In this document: piece after piece, positions 1-8,981 of the stretch
Position numbering within the stretch: position 1 is the stretch's first letter
Layout: each line of letters starts with the position of its first letter
From: Actinomadura xylanilytica
Lineage (GTDB): Bacteria > Actinomycetota > Actinomycetes > Streptosporangiales > Streptosporangiaceae
Assembly (NCBI RefSeq): GCF_030283145.1
Contig: NZ_JASNWE010000004.1
Location: 682,001-746,000 of the forward strand
Direction: 5' to 3'
Length of the DNA stretch: 64,000 nt
The notes under the pieces: generated by a model
The model's input: the letters and a program-made list of their open reading frames with translations, nothing else
Told to the model about the DNA's origin: nothing
Databases searched by the model: none
Position numbers and translations under genes: made by a program

Positions 1-725
1 GCGAGGAAGAAGTCGCGGACGTGCGCGGCCGAGTCGGCCGCCGCCCGCGAGACGTCGGCCAGGACGTGGTTGCGGAAGGCGGGCAGCGCGCGCCAGCTCT
101 CCTCGTTGTCGGCCGGGGCGGTGAAGGTCAGCCCGGACTTGCGGAACCGCCGGACGGACGGGTCGCGCCCCTTGCCTGGCGGCTCGTGCAGGCGGAAGCC
201 GGTACTGCTGTTGCCCGGTCCGAGGCGCGCCTCGGCGAGGATGCCGTGCTCGAACTGGAGCTGGTCGAGCAGTGCCTCCGCGCCGCGGAGGTAGTCCTCG
301 TCCAGCTCGGTCCGCAGGGAGGCGAACAGCCGGGTGAAGCCGGGCGAGCGGAAGGCGCGCGCGTGTCCGGACGCGAGGTCGCGGAGCCGCCGGAGCTGCC
401 CGCAGGACTGCTCCAGCATCCGCAGCGACCGGCTGAAGGTCGCGCCGTGGAAGATCCGCTGCTGCTCGGTGACCGCCTCGGTGGCCAGCGCGTGCAGGGA
501 CCGGACGGCGGACGGGTTCTCCAGGCAGTCGCCGAGCACCCGCTGCCGGTGGGCGATGGCCGCCGGGTCGGTGAGCGGGGCGAGGGTCACCGTCCGGGAC
601 GCGGCGTACAGGCCCTCGTCCCCGCGCGCCATGGCCGCCCACAGGCCGTCGAGCTGAAGGTCGTCGGCGTCGGCGTCGGCGGGCGGCGCAGCGCCGTCGC
701 CCGCGAACAGCAGTCCGGGCCTCAT
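1..725 (-). CDS. MutS-like protein, N-terminal part (cut by window edge)
   Basis: The 241 visible codons begin at an ATG that overlaps the stop of the upstream MutS-like gene (ATGA, 722-725), so the two are translationally coupled. The visible part is the helical core of a MutS-related protein: an early IAHRQRVLGDCLENPSAVR segment corresponds to the FRQHIFRDLEDPAVR segment of its neighbour. The Walker A/ABC-type ATPase domain expected at the C terminus would lie beyond position 1. Family members are DNA-binding ATPases related to mismatch repair MutS but lack the mismatch-recognition domain, and their role in actinomycetes is not established. The pairing suggests a heterodimer; that is inference. 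Confidence 0.75.
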   Translation of the reverse strand, partial: MRPGLLFAGDGAAPPADADADDLQLDGLWAAMARGDEGLYAASRTVTLAPLTDPAAIAHRQRVLGDCLENPSAVRSLHALATEAVTEQQRIFHGATFSRSLRMLEQSCGQLRRLRDLASGHARAFRSPGFTRLFASLRTELDEDYLRGAEALLDQLQFEHGILAEARLGPGNSSTGFRLHEPPGKGRDPSVRRFRKSGLTFTAPADNEESWRALPAFRNHVLADVSRAAADSAAHVRDFFL

Positions 726-2257
726 CGGCGCACCCTTCCGATGATCTGCGCGTGGGTGAGGCCGTGCCGCTCGGCGATGGCGAGCGCGTGGGCGCGGCCG
801 TCGGCGGGCCGCCGGACCACCTTGTAGGTGCGGGTCGTGCTGTCTCCGGCCACGGTGCCGACCATGCTCACCGCCGTGGGGCTCATCAGGGACAGCTCGT
901 CGACGAAGCTCACCCACAGGCAGGGCGCGTCCAGTCGGACGATCGAGGCGAGCAGGGCTTCGCTGAGCAGGCGCGCGTCGTCCGGGGTCGTCGAGCTGAG
1001 GATCTCGTTGAGGACGATGACGCTCCGCGGGGTCGCGTGCTCAAGGATCGTGCGCATCCGCAGCAGCTCCTCCTCCAGCTTGCTGGCCAGCCCGCCGAAG
1101 GTCTCCCTGCGCTCGAAGTGGGTGAAGACGCGGTCCGGCAGGAAGATCCGCACCTCTTGTCCCGGGACGGGGCAGCCCAGCGCGGCGAGGTGGTGCAACT
1201 GGCCGAACGCGCGCGCCAGGGTGGTCTTGCCGCCCTGGTTCGGCCCGGAGACGACCAGGACGCGCTCGGCACCGTCCAGGCGCAGGTCGTTGGTCACCGC
1301 GCGTCCGCCGTCGGCGGCCAGCTTGGCGGCCAGCGCCAGATCGTAGACGTCGCGGGCGAGCAGCTCCCCGCCGGTGGCCGAGACCGCCGGGTAGCAGGTC
1401 GGCATGCCCGCCTCGCGCACGGGCGCGAGGAAGGCCAGGTAGCCGAGGTAGAACCGCAGTTCGCGGTCGGCGCGGACGATCTCCGCGGACACGAAGTCCC
1501 GGTGCGCACCGTGGAACGCGGCCAGGTCGCCGAACAAGGCGGGGAACAGCTCGGCGACCAGGTCCAGGATGCCCGCCTCGACGACGTCCAGGCCGAGCGC
1601 GGGCGCCGTGTCCTCGTGCTCCTCGGGCGGCGGCTCCTGCCGGAACCGCTCGAACGTCGCCAGGACGCGTTCGGTGTAGTCGAACCGTCCGTCCTCGTCG
1701 TGCGGGGCGACGCCGGCCTGGTCGCCGCGCAGGAGGATGTCGTAGCGGACCTCGCCGAGCCGGTCGCGCAACCGCCGCGCCCCCTCGCGCAGAGCGCCGA
1801 AGGGCGCGGCCCGGACGTGCTCGGCCACGTCGTCGCGGAGCGCCCGCAGGCCGGGCGAGGTCGCGGCGGACGTGTCGAGTCCTTCGGCGAGCCCGCTCAC
1901 CGCCGCGGTGTAGTCGAGCACGATCTCCAGGAACCAGCGGTGCGCCTGCGGCGGGTGCTTCCTGCGCGCCAGCGCCTCCAGCCGGGTGCGCGTCCGGGCG
2001 ACCGACGCGGTGAAGCGCTCGGCGACGCGGCGCACCGCCGGGTCCTCCAGGTCGCGGAAGATGTGCTGGCGGAAGGCGACCAGACCGGGGTCGCGCAGCG
2101 GGCGGCGGAAGTACGGGGCGACCGCCTCCGCGCCGGCCGCCTCCGTGGCCGCGCGCACGATCTGGTCGAGGTTCAGGTCGCGGAAGTGCCCGGGTTCCGC
2201 GACGCCCGGTTCCCCGGCGTGCTCGAGCGTTTCGAACAGGATGCTGCGAACGCCCAT
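722..2257 (-). CDS. MutS-like ATPase
   Basis: This 511-residue protein belongs to the MutS-related family. A helical core (FRQHIFRDLEDPAVRR near residue 55) is followed by a MutS domain V ATPase with Walker A SGPNQGGKTTLARAFGQ. A Walker B-like stretch ending in VIVLNEILSS and a conserved CLWVSFVDELS segment lie further on. The N-terminal mismatch-recognition domain of true MutS (about 850 residues) is absent. I chose the ATG at 2257 (MGVRSILFE) because homology starts there; the longer reading frame upstream has low-complexity codon use unlike a gene. The following MutS-like gene overlaps it by four bases. Function is unknown beyond ATP-dependent DNA binding, which is inferred from family. 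Confidence 0.8.
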   Translation of the reverse strand: MGVRSILFETLEHAGEPGVAEPGHFRDLNLDQIVRAATEAAGAEAVAPYFRRPLRDPGLVAFRQHIFRDLEDPAVRRVAERFTASVARTRTRLEALARRKHPPQAHRWFLEIVLDYTAAVSGLAEGLDTSAATSPGLRALRDDVAEHVRAAPFGALREGARRLRDRLGEVRYDILLRGDQAGVAPHDEDGRFDYTERVLATFERFRQEPPPEEHEDTAPALGLDVVEAGILDLVAELFPALFGDLAAFHGAHRDFVSAEIVRADRELRFYLGYLAFLAPVREAGMPTCYPAVSATGGELLARDVYDLALAAKLAADGGRAVTNDLRLDGAERVLVVSGPNQGGKTTLARAFGQLHHLAALGCPVPGQEVRIFLPDRVFTHFERRETFGGLASKLEEELLRMRTILEHATPRSVIVLNEILSSTTPDDARLLSEALLASIVRLDAPCLWVSFVDELSLMSPTAVSMVGTVAGDSTTRTYKVVRRPADGRAHALAIAERHGLTHAQIIGRVRR

Positions 2258-2418
2258 CCGGCCCCCGGTCTCTCGCCTGTACCGAAGATTCCAGCGAACG
2301 CCCAAAGTACAACGGAACGTCGACAGCGTGGGTGGGAATGTGGGCGCGTGATCCTCTGCCGGGTCCCGGGAGCGTCGGTGAGTGGGGCAGCCACAGGGGC
2401 TGCCCCGGTTCACGGCGC

Positions 2419-3093
2419 TCAGCCGATCAGGAACTTGCCTCCCCTGCTGATGGACGACCAGGACTTCGACAACGACGCCTTGTGGCGCGAGTTGTCGATC
2501 GGGTCCCACCAGTAGATGTACTTACCGCCGGTCGTCGAGTAGCCGTAGGCGACGATGATGTGACCGGTCTTGTCGCTGGTCGTGCGGCCGTAGGGACGGT
2601 GGCCGTACTGGACACCCCCCGCCATCACCCAGCCCTTCTTGGTGGAGTTGATGACGAACGTCCACAGGTTCCCGGCGTTGCTCGGGTGGGTGTTGATGAA
2701 CTCGTGCTTGTTGCGGATGCCCGTGTTGTTCAGGCCCTTGATGTTATTGCTTCTGGTGGTACCTGACGTCTTCGTCGACATCTTGCCCGCGATGTACTTC
2801 TGCGAGGGCAGCTTCGACTTGCTGAGGAACCGGGACAGCAGCACCCGTCCAGCGGCGGGCGCGCAGTAGTAGCCGGTCGACTGCGTCTGCGTGACGATCG
2901 AGAGCGTCTTGGTGGTCTGGATCGAGATGCCGCCGGACGCGGGCGCGACCGGGGCGGTGACGGGCGCGCGCATGGGCGCGGTGGGCGCGGCGGGCGCCGC
3001 GGCGTGCGCGGCCGTCGGAATCGAGACGAGCAGAACGGTGGGGGCGAGGGCGAGCGCGCCGACGAATGCGCGCATGCCCGGAGGCTTGGCCAT
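2419..3093 (-). CDS. Secreted C39-like cysteine peptidase family protein
   Basis: This 224-residue protein has a signal peptide: a positive start, a hydrophobic stretch (AFVGALALAPTVLLVSI) and an AHA-A type cleavage site. An Ala/Pro linker and a peptidase_C39_2-like domain follow. Likely catalytic residues are Cys in QSTGYYCAPAAGR, His in KTGHIIVAYGY and Asp in YWWDPIDNS, in the papain-fold order. It probably acts outside the cell on peptides, but the substrate is unknown. The ATG at 3093 gives a complete signal peptide; a second ATG at 3075 would still leave a shorter one, and neither has a strong ribosome site. It is divergent from the HNH nuclease gene, and both encode secreted proteins. 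Confidence 0.75.
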   Translation of the reverse strand: MAKPPGMRAFVGALALAPTVLLVSIPTAAHAAAPAAPTAPMRAPVTAPVAPASGGISIQTTKTLSIVTQTQSTGYYCAPAAGRVLLSRFLSKSKLPSQKYIAGKMSTKTSGTTRSNNIKGLNNTGIRNKHEFINTHPSNAGNLWTFVINSTKKGWVMAGGVQYGHRPYGRTTSDKTGHIIVAYGYSTTGGKYIYWWDPIDNSRHKASLSKSWSSISRGGKFLIG

Positions 3094-3249
3094 GGCGGGA
3101 ATTCTGCTCGAATCGATCACCTGGGAAATAGAGTCCTCGGGCCCTAGATCACGCGCGCGGCGGCCGGTCCGGGATCCCGGAATCGCGTCCAAGCGTGCCG
3201 GACTGAGGCTTGTCGCCCGGACGCGCCCTGATCATCACCTCCCGGCCCC

Positions 3250-3277
3250 GGAGGGAGATTCGATCTACATGTAGATC
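3250..3277 (+). promoter_or_regulatory. Shine-Dalgarno, 16-bp palindrome and start-stop codon pair before the HNH gene
   Basis: A GGAGGGAGA ribosome site at 3250-3258 is followed by a perfect palindrome GATCTACATGTAGATC at 3262-3277, directly abutting the ATG at 3278. The SD lies 19-20 bases from that ATG, too far for normal use. It is optimally spaced, however, from an ATG inside the palindrome (3269) that is followed at once by TAG. Either the palindrome folds into a hairpin that brings the SD close to the real start, or the minimal ATG-TAG pair modulates translation. It could also be an operator. Observation is from sequence; the role is inference. Confidence 0.4.
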
Positions 3278-3919
3278 ATGATCAGAACATCCGCCCGGCG
3301 GATCGCCGCCGGTCTCGCCGCGTCCCTGTCCGTGACCGCGTGGACGGCCACCGCCGCGTCCGCGCGCGAGCTGCCCGAGCCCTCGTCCGCCGCCAAGGCG
3401 CGCACCGAGCTGAGCGGACTCACCGTGGCCGCGCCGCATTCGATGACCGGCTACAGCCGTGCCAAGTTCCCGCACTGGGCCCAGCAGGGCGCCGACTGCG
3501 ACACCCGCGAGGTCGTGCTGAAGCGCGACGGCAGGAACGTCGCCCAGGACGCCAAGTGCCGCGCGGTGTCGGGCACCTGGCTCAGCGTCTACGACGGGAA
3601 GACCTTCACCTCCGCGTCCCAGCTCGACATCGACCATGTCGTCCCGCTCGCCAACGCCTGGAGGTCGGGCGCCGACACCTGGACCACCCCGCACCGCAAG
3701 GAGTTCGCCAACGACCTCGTCCACCCGCAGCTCGTCGCGGTCTCCGCCGCGTCCAACCGCTCGAAGGGCGATCAGAGCCCCGACCAGTGGAAGCCGCCGC
3801 TACGGTCCTTCTGGTGCACATACAGCCGAGCGTGGATCGACATCAAACACCTCTATCGCCTGAACGTCACCGCGGCGGAGCGGAGCAGCCTGACCGAGAT
3901 GCTCGACACCTGCCGATGA
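3278..3919 (+). CDS. Secreted HNH nuclease, DUF1524 (GmrSD C-terminal) type
   Basis: The 213-residue product has an N-terminal signal peptide (AAGLAASLSVTAWTATAASA, cleavage near residue 28) and then a DUF1524/HNH domain. The core metal and catalytic motif is QLDIDHVVPLANAWRSG near residue 115, followed by EFANDLVHPQLVAVSAASNRSKGDQSPDQWKP, split here only by description; the N and K of NRSKGDQ complete the HNH fold. Such proteins are extracellular nucleases in actinomycetes, possibly used in nutrient scavenging or competition; no immunity gene is obvious. It overlaps the next small gene by four bases (ATGA at 3916). Confidence 0.8.
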   Translation: MIRTSARRIAAGLAASLSVTAWTATAASARELPEPSSAAKARTELSGLTVAAPHSMTGYSRAKFPHWAQQGADCDTREVVLKRDGRNVAQDAKCRAVSGTWLSVYDGKTFTSASQLDIDHVVPLANAWRSGADTWTTPHRKEFANDLVHPQLVAVSAASNRSKGDQSPDQWKPPLRSFWCTYSRAWIDIKHLYRLNVTAAERSSLTEMLDTCR

Positions 3920-4173
3920 CCCATGAGGATCAGGTGACCGCGGGGCCCGGCGGGGTCATGACCGTCGAAGTCGGAGTGGTCACCGGGGACCTGACCGTCG
4001 TGACCACCGTCCGGGACGACAAGGCGCACATCGCCGTCCAGTACACCGGCGCGGACGAGTGGTACACGCTGCAAGGCAGCCCCGTTCCGCTCAGAGGACG
4101 CACTGGTGCGGACGTGCACCGGGAGGTCCTGGAGCGCGTCCGGGCCGGTGGCGAGGCCACGGCGCCGGACTGA
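3916..4173 (+). CDS. Small hypothetical protein coupled to the HNH nuclease
   Basis: This 85-residue protein starts at an ATG overlapping the nuclease stop (ATGA), the coupling seen throughout this window. It is predicted soluble, with alternating hydrophobic stretches (VEVGVVTGDLTVVTTVR, HIAVQYTGADEWYTLQG) consistent with a small beta-sheet domain and a C-terminal helix (DVHREVLERVRAGG). No catalytic motif, signal peptide or cysteine is visible. I do not recognise a family. The close coupling to a secreted nuclease makes a cytoplasmic partner or inhibitor conceivable, but this is only inference from position. An internal ATG at 3958 could also be the start. Confidence 0.6.
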   Translation: MTHEDQVTAGPGGVMTVEVGVVTGDLTVVTTVRDDKAHIAVQYTGADEWYTLQGSPVPLRGRTGADVHREVLERVRAGGEATAPD

Positions 4174-4180
4174 AGGGCCG

Positions 4181-4217
4181 GGGTGGAGGGGCCGGGAATT
4201 GCTCGGCCCCTCCATCC
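4181..4217. terminator. Strong hairpin between convergent genes
   Basis: A perfect 10-bp stem (GGAGGGGCCG at 4185-4194 with CGGCCCCTCC at 4204-4213) is extended by further pairs on the outside, with a nine-base loop. It lies between the rightward small gene and the leftward dehydrogenase gene, so it could terminate from both sides. There is no clear T tract, as is common in actinomycetes. Confidence 0.6.
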
Positions 4218-4258
4218 GAAGCGTTCACGTTCGCGGCGGGTCCCGCTGCCCGCGGACG

Positions 4259-5302
4259 CTAGGCGAGCCGGAGGACCTCCGGGTTCGCGCAGTGCACCGG
4301 GGCGGCGCCGTCCAGGTAGCGGCGGACGTCGGCGGCGATGATGTCGGCGGCGTTCGCCGCGGTCTGCTTGCTCGCCCCGGCCAGGTGCGGCGTCATCACG
4401 ATGCCGGGAGTGGTGAGCAGGCGCGATCCGGCCGGGATGGGCTCCTCGGGGAACACGTCGAACGCCGCCGCGAACAGGTGGCCGGAGTCGAGCGCGTCGC
4501 AGACGGCGGAGTAGTCGAGCAGCGCGCCGCGGGCGCAGTTGACGATGACCGACCCCTCGGGCATCGCGGCGAGCTGCGCGGCGCCGATCAGGCCGGTCGT
4601 CTCGGGCGTGACGCGGGCGTGCAGGGTGACGATGCGCGAGCGGCCCAGCGTCTCGTCGAGCGAGGCGAGGCGGGCGGAGCCGGCGAGCGCGTCCTGGGTG
4701 ACATAGGGGTCGTACACCAGGACCTCGGCGCCGAGGGCCTCCAGCATCCGGGTGACGCGGCGTCCGATCGCGCCGTGGCCGACGAGGCCGACGGTGCTGC
4801 CCTCGATCTCGGGGCCGACCTCCTTGTACTGGTAGTAGTCGCTGCGCCAGCGCCCGGCGGCGAGCTCGGCGTGGGTGGCGGGGATCCGCCGCACCGCGGC
4901 GAGGATCATCGCCAGGGTGTGCTCGGCGGTGGCGGTCGCGTTGCGGCCCGGCGCGAACGACACCAGGACGCCGTGCTCGGTCGCGGCCTCGACGTTGGCG
5001 TTGACCGGCCCGCCGCGGCCGATGCCGAACAGCTTCAGGTCGGGGGACGCCGCCAGGATGCCGCGGGTGAGCGGCGCCATCTGGGTGAGGCAGATCTCGG
5101 CGCCCTGGAGGGCCTCGATCAGCTGGGCCTCGGTGCCGGACGCCTCGTCCACCTCGCCGACCCGGCCGAACGGCTCCAGCGGCCACGGCAGGGTCAGCTC
5201 GGCGATCTCCAGCCCGCCGTCCGGGACCTCGCGGCGCAGGGCCTCGATGAGCAGGCGGTTCTGGACGAAGTGGTCGCCTGCGGTCAGCACGCGGACGGTC
5301 AT
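4259..5302 (-). CDS. D-isomer-specific 2-hydroxyacid dehydrogenase
   Basis: This 347-residue NAD(P)-dependent oxidoreductase has the expected layout: an N-terminal catalytic half, the dinucleotide-binding motif [13 protein letters not shown], the [14 protein letters not shown] region with the conserved Arg, and the FPEEP...TPHLAGAS end carrying the catalytic Glu and His. It is the last gene of a sugar/polyol operon and overlaps the phosphatase gene by four bases. In that context it probably reduces or oxidises a 2-keto or 2-hydroxy acid derived from the imported sugar; related dehydrogenases occur in tetritol and sugar-acid operons. The exact substrate cannot be read from sequence. Confidence 0.85.
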   Translation of the reverse strand: MTVRVLTAGDHFVQNRLLIEALRREVPDGGLEIAELTLPWPLEPFGRVGEVDEASGTEAQLIEALQGAEICLTQMAPLTRGILAASPDLKLFGIGRGGPVNANVEAATEHGVLVSFAPGRNATATAEHTLAMILAAVRRIPATHAELAAGRWRSDYYQYKEVGPEIEGSTVGLVGHGAIGRRVTRMLEALGAEVLVYDPYVTQDALAGSARLASLDETLGRSRIVTLHARVTPETTGLIGAAQLAAMPEGSVIVNCARGALLDYSAVCDALDSGHLFAAAFDVFPEEPIPAGSRLLTTPGIVMTPHLAGASKQTAANAADIIAADVRRYLDGAAPVHCANPEVLRLA

Positions 5303-5922
5303 GAGGTCTCCAGGGCGGAAGCGGCGTGGTCGAGGGGGGTGTTGAACTCCAGCACCGACACCTGGCCGGGCCGGAGCGCGATCTCGCTGATGGCGCAGTT
5401 GCCGAGGCTGGGGAACAGCCGGCGGTACTCGCTCAGCGGCACCCCCATCAGGTGGCACAGCGACAGGCGGATCACGGTGGTGTGCGCGACGACCAGCACG
5501 CGGCCGTCGCGGTGCGCGGCGGCGATGTCGTCCAGGCAGGCGGTGAAGCGCTTGACGGCGGCGGCCGGGTCCTCGCCGCCCGGGAAGTGGTCGCGGACCG
5601 GGTCGCGGCGGAACGCCTCCAGCACCCCGGGGTCCATCTCGCCCACGGTCAGCCCCTCGCCCACGCCGAAGTCGAGCTCGCGCAGCCGCTCGTCGGACCG
5701 CAGCTCCAGGCCGGTGGCGTCCGCGCAGGCCCGGCCGGTCACCCGGGCGCGGCCGAGGGTGGAGGACCAGACGGCGTCCAGCCCGGCGGCGGCGGCCCAG
5801 ACGGCGAGCCGCCCGGCCTGCGCCACGCCGCGCGCCGTGAGGCCGACGTCGCTGACTCCGGCATAGCGGTTCTCCCGGTGCCACTCGGATTCACCGTGGC
5901 GGACCAGTACGAGGCGGGTCAT
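5299..5922 (-). CDS. Histidine phosphatase family protein
   Basis: At 207 residues it fits the phosphoglycerate-mutase-like branch of the histidine phosphatases. The RHGES motif near residue 8 holds the phospho-accepting His. Further conserved features are the [11 protein letters not shown] segment with its Glu and the [12 protein letters not shown] segment with the second His. It probably removes phosphate from a sugar phosphate made by the neighbouring FGGY kinases, or acts as a house-cleaning phosphatase. ATGA overlaps with the kinase before it and the dehydrogenase after it indicate one polycistronic, coupled unit. Confidence 0.85.
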   Translation of the reverse strand: MTRLVLVRHGESEWHRENRYAGVSDVGLTARGVAQAGRLAVWAAAAGLDAVWSSTLGRARVTGRACADATGLELRSDERLRELDFGVGEGLTVGEMDPGVLEAFRRDPVRDHFPGGEDPAAAVKRFTACLDDIAAAHRDGRVLVVAHTTVIRLSLCHLMGVPLSEYRRLFPSLGNCAISEIALRPGQVSVLEFNTPLDHAASALETS

Positions 5923-7403
5923 TCAGGGTTCCTTTTCCGGACGTGTGCGGCGGACGCGGGCGGGAGCCATCCACGGCGCTCCAGCTCGCCGACCAGCCGC
6001 AGGTACGAGTGTGCGTGGCGGGCCGCGGCGCCCGGCCGGGGGTCGATCGTCTCCTTCACCCGGACCATCCGGGCGGCGACCTCGGCCGGGTCCCGCCCCG
6101 CAGACGCCGCGAGGACGGCCATGCCGAGGGCGGGCTCCGCGTTCTGCGGGATGGTCAGGGAACGGCCGAGGACGTCGGCCCGGAGCCGGCACCAGTAGGC
6201 GCTCTTGGTCGCGCCGCCGGTGAGGACGATCCGGCCGTCCAGGGGCGCGCCGAGGGAGTCCAGGTGGTCGTAGGCGAGCCGCTCGACGTACGCGACGCCC
6301 CTCAGGACGGCCGCGTAGCGTTCGCCGTCGTCCGCGGGGGCGCCGAGGACGAACGGGCGGGCGTCGGGGGCGACGAACGGGAACCGCTCACCGTCGGCGC
6401 CGAGCGGGTAGGCGACCACATCGGTGTCCTCGTACGCGCGCGCGTCGGCTTCGAGCCGGTCCAGGTCGCGTCCGGCGAAGTCGCGCGCGATGACGCCGGC
6501 GCCCGTGCTGGACGCGCCGCCGGGCAGCCAGGTGCCGTTGGGCGCCTTGTGCGAGTAGACGGCGCCCGCCGGGTCGTGCAGCAGGTCGCGGGTCACGCCC
6601 TTCAGGACCAGGGTGGTGCCGAGGACGGAGTTCCAGCTCCCCGGCTCGACCACCCCGGCGCCGAGCTGCGCGGCGCAGCCGTCGGTCGCGCCGCCGAACA
6701 CCGGAGTCCCGGCGGGGATGCCGGTGGCGTCCGCCGCGTCCGCGCCGACGGTGCCGAGCCGCGCGCCGGACCGGACCAGGGGCGGCAGCAGGCCGTCCGG
6801 CACGCCGAGGGCGGCCATCACCTCGTGCGGCCAGTCCTCCTCGATGAGGTCGGCGCCGGTCTTGAGGGAGCTGCTGAGGTCGGCCGCGACATCGCGGCCC
6901 ACCAGGCACCGGTTGACGAAGTCGGTCTGCGACGCCAGCCGCGCGCCCGGGACCAGGGACGGCTCGTTCCGCAGCAGCCACATCAGCTTGGGCAGGCCCC
7001 ACACGTCCTGCATGCGGCCGTAGCCGAGCCTGGCCCAGACGGCGCGTCCGGCCTCGTTGACGCGGGCGGTCTCGGCGGAGGCGCGCCGGTCGTCGTACAT
7101 GAGGGCGGGCGTCAGCGGATTTCCGGAACGGTCCATCAGCAGCACCGTGCCGGACGTGCCGTCCACGGCGACGCCGCGCACGGCGCCCGCCGGGACGGTG
7201 CTCAGCGCCTGCCGGCAGGCCGTCCGGACCGCCGCCCACCAGGATGCGGGGTCCTGCTCGTGGCGGGGGCCGTCGCGCACACTGGTCAGCGGCTCGGCGC
7301 CGCTGCCCGCGATGCGGCCGTCACCGGTCACCGCGAGCGCGCGCACGCTCTGGGTGCCGAGGTCGATCCCCAGCCACACCTCGTCGTCTCCGGGAGTGGT
7401 CAC
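5919..7403 (-). CDS. FGGY-family carbohydrate kinase (second of pair)
   Basis: The 494-residue protein has the FGGY architecture: an N-terminal phosphate-binding [15 protein letters not shown], the catalytic Asp region [12 protein letters not shown], and the C-terminal adenosine site ending in [20 protein letters not shown]. It uses a GTG start overlapping the upstream kinase stop (GTGA, 7400-7403). It resembles xylulokinase-like enzymes, but substrate cannot be assigned. Two different FGGY kinases in one operon suggests either a sugar and an isomer handled separately or sequential phosphorylation. The phosphatase gene follows with a four-base overlap. Confidence 0.85.
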   Translation of the reverse strand: MTTPGDDEVWLGIDLGTQSVRALAVTGDGRIAGSGAEPLTSVRDGPRHEQDPASWWAAVRTACRQALSTVPAGAVRGVAVDGTSGTVLLMDRSGNPLTPALMYDDRRASAETARVNEAGRAVWARLGYGRMQDVWGLPKLMWLLRNEPSLVPGARLASQTDFVNRCLVGRDVAADLSSSLKTGADLIEEDWPHEVMAALGVPDGLLPPLVRSGARLGTVGADAADATGIPAGTPVFGGATDGCAAQLGAGVVEPGSWNSVLGTTLVLKGVTRDLLHDPAGAVYSHKAPNGTWLPGGASSTGAGVIARDFAGRDLDRLEADARAYEDTDVVAYPLGADGERFPFVAPDARPFVLGAPADDGERYAAVLRGVAYVERLAYDHLDSLGAPLDGRIVLTGGATKSAYWCRLRADVLGRSLTIPQNAEPALGMAVLAASAGRDPAEVAARMVRVKETIDPRPGAAARHAHSYLRLVGELERRGWLPPASAAHVRKRNPE

Positions 7404-8902
7404 GCCACCCCCTTGGCGCGGTCCCGCAGCCCCGCGAGACGGGAGCCGTGGGCGCGGACGTCGTCGCGCAGCACCAGCACGTCGCGGTACAGCTCGCGGT
7501 AGAAGCCGGTGTGCGCGGGGTCGGGCTCGAACGCGTCCCGCAGGGTCACGTACCGGTCGACGGCGTCCTCGATCCGGGAGACCCGGCCGGTGGCGGCCAG
7601 GCCCATCAGGAACGCGCCGCGGGCGCCCGGCTCGGCGTCCGCCGAGCGCAGCACCCGCAGGCCCGTCACGTCGGCGATGAGCTGCGCCCAGACCGCGCTG
7701 GACGCGCCGCCGCCGCAGATCCGCAGTTCGGTCGGCTGGGCGAGCGTCGCTGCCAGGCAGTCCTGGACGACCAGGCTCAGCCCCTCCAGGACGGCCAGCG
7801 CGATGTCCTCGCGCCGGTGCTCGAACGACAGGCCGAGGAACCCGCCCCGCACCAGCGGGTCGAGGAACGGCGAGCGCTCCCCGGCGGGCGACAGGTGCGG
7901 CAGGAAGACCAGGCCGCCCGCGCCCGGCCGCGCGCGGCTGGCGAGCTCGCCGAGCTCCGCCGGATGCGACAGCCCGAGCAGGTCGCAGGCCCACTGGACG
8001 ACGTCGCCGCCCGAGAGCGTCGGGAACGCGCGCAGGTAGCGGCCGGGCAGGCCGAGCGCGATGGTGAACCCGGCCGGCTCGGCGTCCGGCGCCACCCCGC
8101 CCGCGACCGCCTGCGTGCACAGCGTCGTGCCGAGCACGCTGCACGCCTGCCCCGCCGAGACGGTGCCGCAGCCGATCGAGGTGGCGGCGATGTCGTAGGG
8201 CGCCATCACGACCGGCGTCCCGGCGGGCACCCCGAGCCGGTCCGCGGCGGCGCCGGTCAGCTCGCCGGTCCGGCCGTCGTCGGCCGCGATCGGGGGGAGC
8301 AGCCGCCGCGCCCACGGCATGCCGTAGAGGGCGAGCAGCTCGTCGGAGTAGGCGCCCCGGCGGATGTCGGTGAAGGGGGCGGAGGCGTCGGAGGTGTCGA
8401 CGGCGACCCGTCCGGTCATCCGCGCGAAGAGCCAGCCGCCGCAGGTCAGCGCCGCCGCCGACCGCTCCAGCCGGGCCGGCTCGTGTTCGGCGAGCCAGGC
8501 CAGGATCGCGCTGGTGACGCCGGGGAACGGCAGCGAGCCGTTCAGCCGGAACGCCTCGCCCGGGACGCCCGCCTCATGCCAGGCGCGCACCACGTCGGCG
8601 GCGCGCCCGTCGTTCCACAGGATCGCGGGGCCGGTCGGCTCGGCGGCGCCGTCGACCAGCCAGACGCCGTCGCCCTGCGCGGTCACCGAGATCACCTCGA
8701 CCGGCGCGTCCAGCCCGCCGGCCACCTGCCGGACGGCGGACGCGACGGTCTCCCAGACCAGGCCCATGTCCTGCTCGGCCCAGCCGGGCCGCGGCCGGTC
8801 CAGGTGCAGCGGCCGGCGGGCGACGACCGCCTCCCGGCCGGCGTCGTCGTACCCGACCGCCTTGATCACGGTGGTGCCCGCGTCCACGCACACCATGGCC
8901 AT
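7400..8902 (-). CDS. FGGY-family carbohydrate kinase (first of pair)
   Basis: This 500-residue kinase has VCVDAGTTVIKAVGYD at the N terminus, the GDGVWLVDG substrate-side motif, and a C-terminal ATP site with ELRICGGGASSAVWAQLIADV. It is similar to erythritol/xylulose-type kinases and phosphorylates an imported sugar or polyol in the cytoplasm. Only about 30% similarity to its neighbour is apparent by eye, so it is not a recent duplicate. A GAGGGGG ribosome site precedes the ATG at 8902; a start two codons later is also possible. It is separated from the permease gene by 79 bp containing 14-bp tandem repeats. Confidence 0.85.
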   Translation of the reverse strand: MAMVCVDAGTTVIKAVGYDDAGREAVVARRPLHLDRPRPGWAEQDMGLVWETVASAVRQVAGGLDAPVEVISVTAQGDGVWLVDGAAEPTGPAILWNDGRAADVVRAWHEAGVPGEAFRLNGSLPFPGVTSAILAWLAEHEPARLERSAAALTCGGWLFARMTGRVAVDTSDASAPFTDIRRGAYSDELLALYGMPWARRLLPPIAADDGRTGELTGAAADRLGVPAGTPVVMAPYDIAATSIGCGTVSAGQACSVLGTTLCTQAVAGGVAPDAEPAGFTIALGLPGRYLRAFPTLSGGDVVQWACDLLGLSHPAELGELASRARPGAGGLVFLPHLSPAGERSPFLDPLVRGGFLGLSFEHRREDIALAVLEGLSLVVQDCLAATLAQPTELRICGGGASSAVWAQLIADVTGLRVLRSADAEPGARGAFLMGLAATGRVSRIEDAVDRYVTLRDAFEPDPAHTGFYRELYRDVLVLRDDVRAHGSRLAGLRDRAKGVA

Positions 8903-8914
8903 GGTTCCCCCTCT

Positions 8915-8970
8915 GTGCTGCTCGGACGGTGCTGCTCGGACGGTGCTGCTCGGACGGTGCTGCTGGAACG
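8915..8970. repeat. 14-bp tandem repeat, four units
   Basis: Three identical copies of GTGCTGCTCGGACG (8915-8956) are followed by a fourth with two changes (8957-8970). They fill most of the gap between the permease stop and the first kinase start on the minus strand. Because expression runs through the gap, the repeats would be transcribed; copy number may vary by slippage and alter spacing or mRNA structure. Confidence 0.85.
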
Positions 8971-8981
8971 GTGCCGGCCGG

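Noticed and set aside
752-2515. A 587-codon plus-strand open frame opposite the MutS-like gene
   Set aside because: It is a shadow produced by GC-rich codons; its translation is rich in Gly, Arg, Asp and Gln without family features, while the opposite strand encodes a clear ATPase. The same applies to the long frames at 8364-10823, 10481-12439 and 24694-27333.
8915-8970. CRISPR array
   Set aside because: The repeats are 14 bp, contiguous and without spacers. The other repeats in the window (20648-20767 and 28702-29072) also lack unique spacers, and no cas gene is present.
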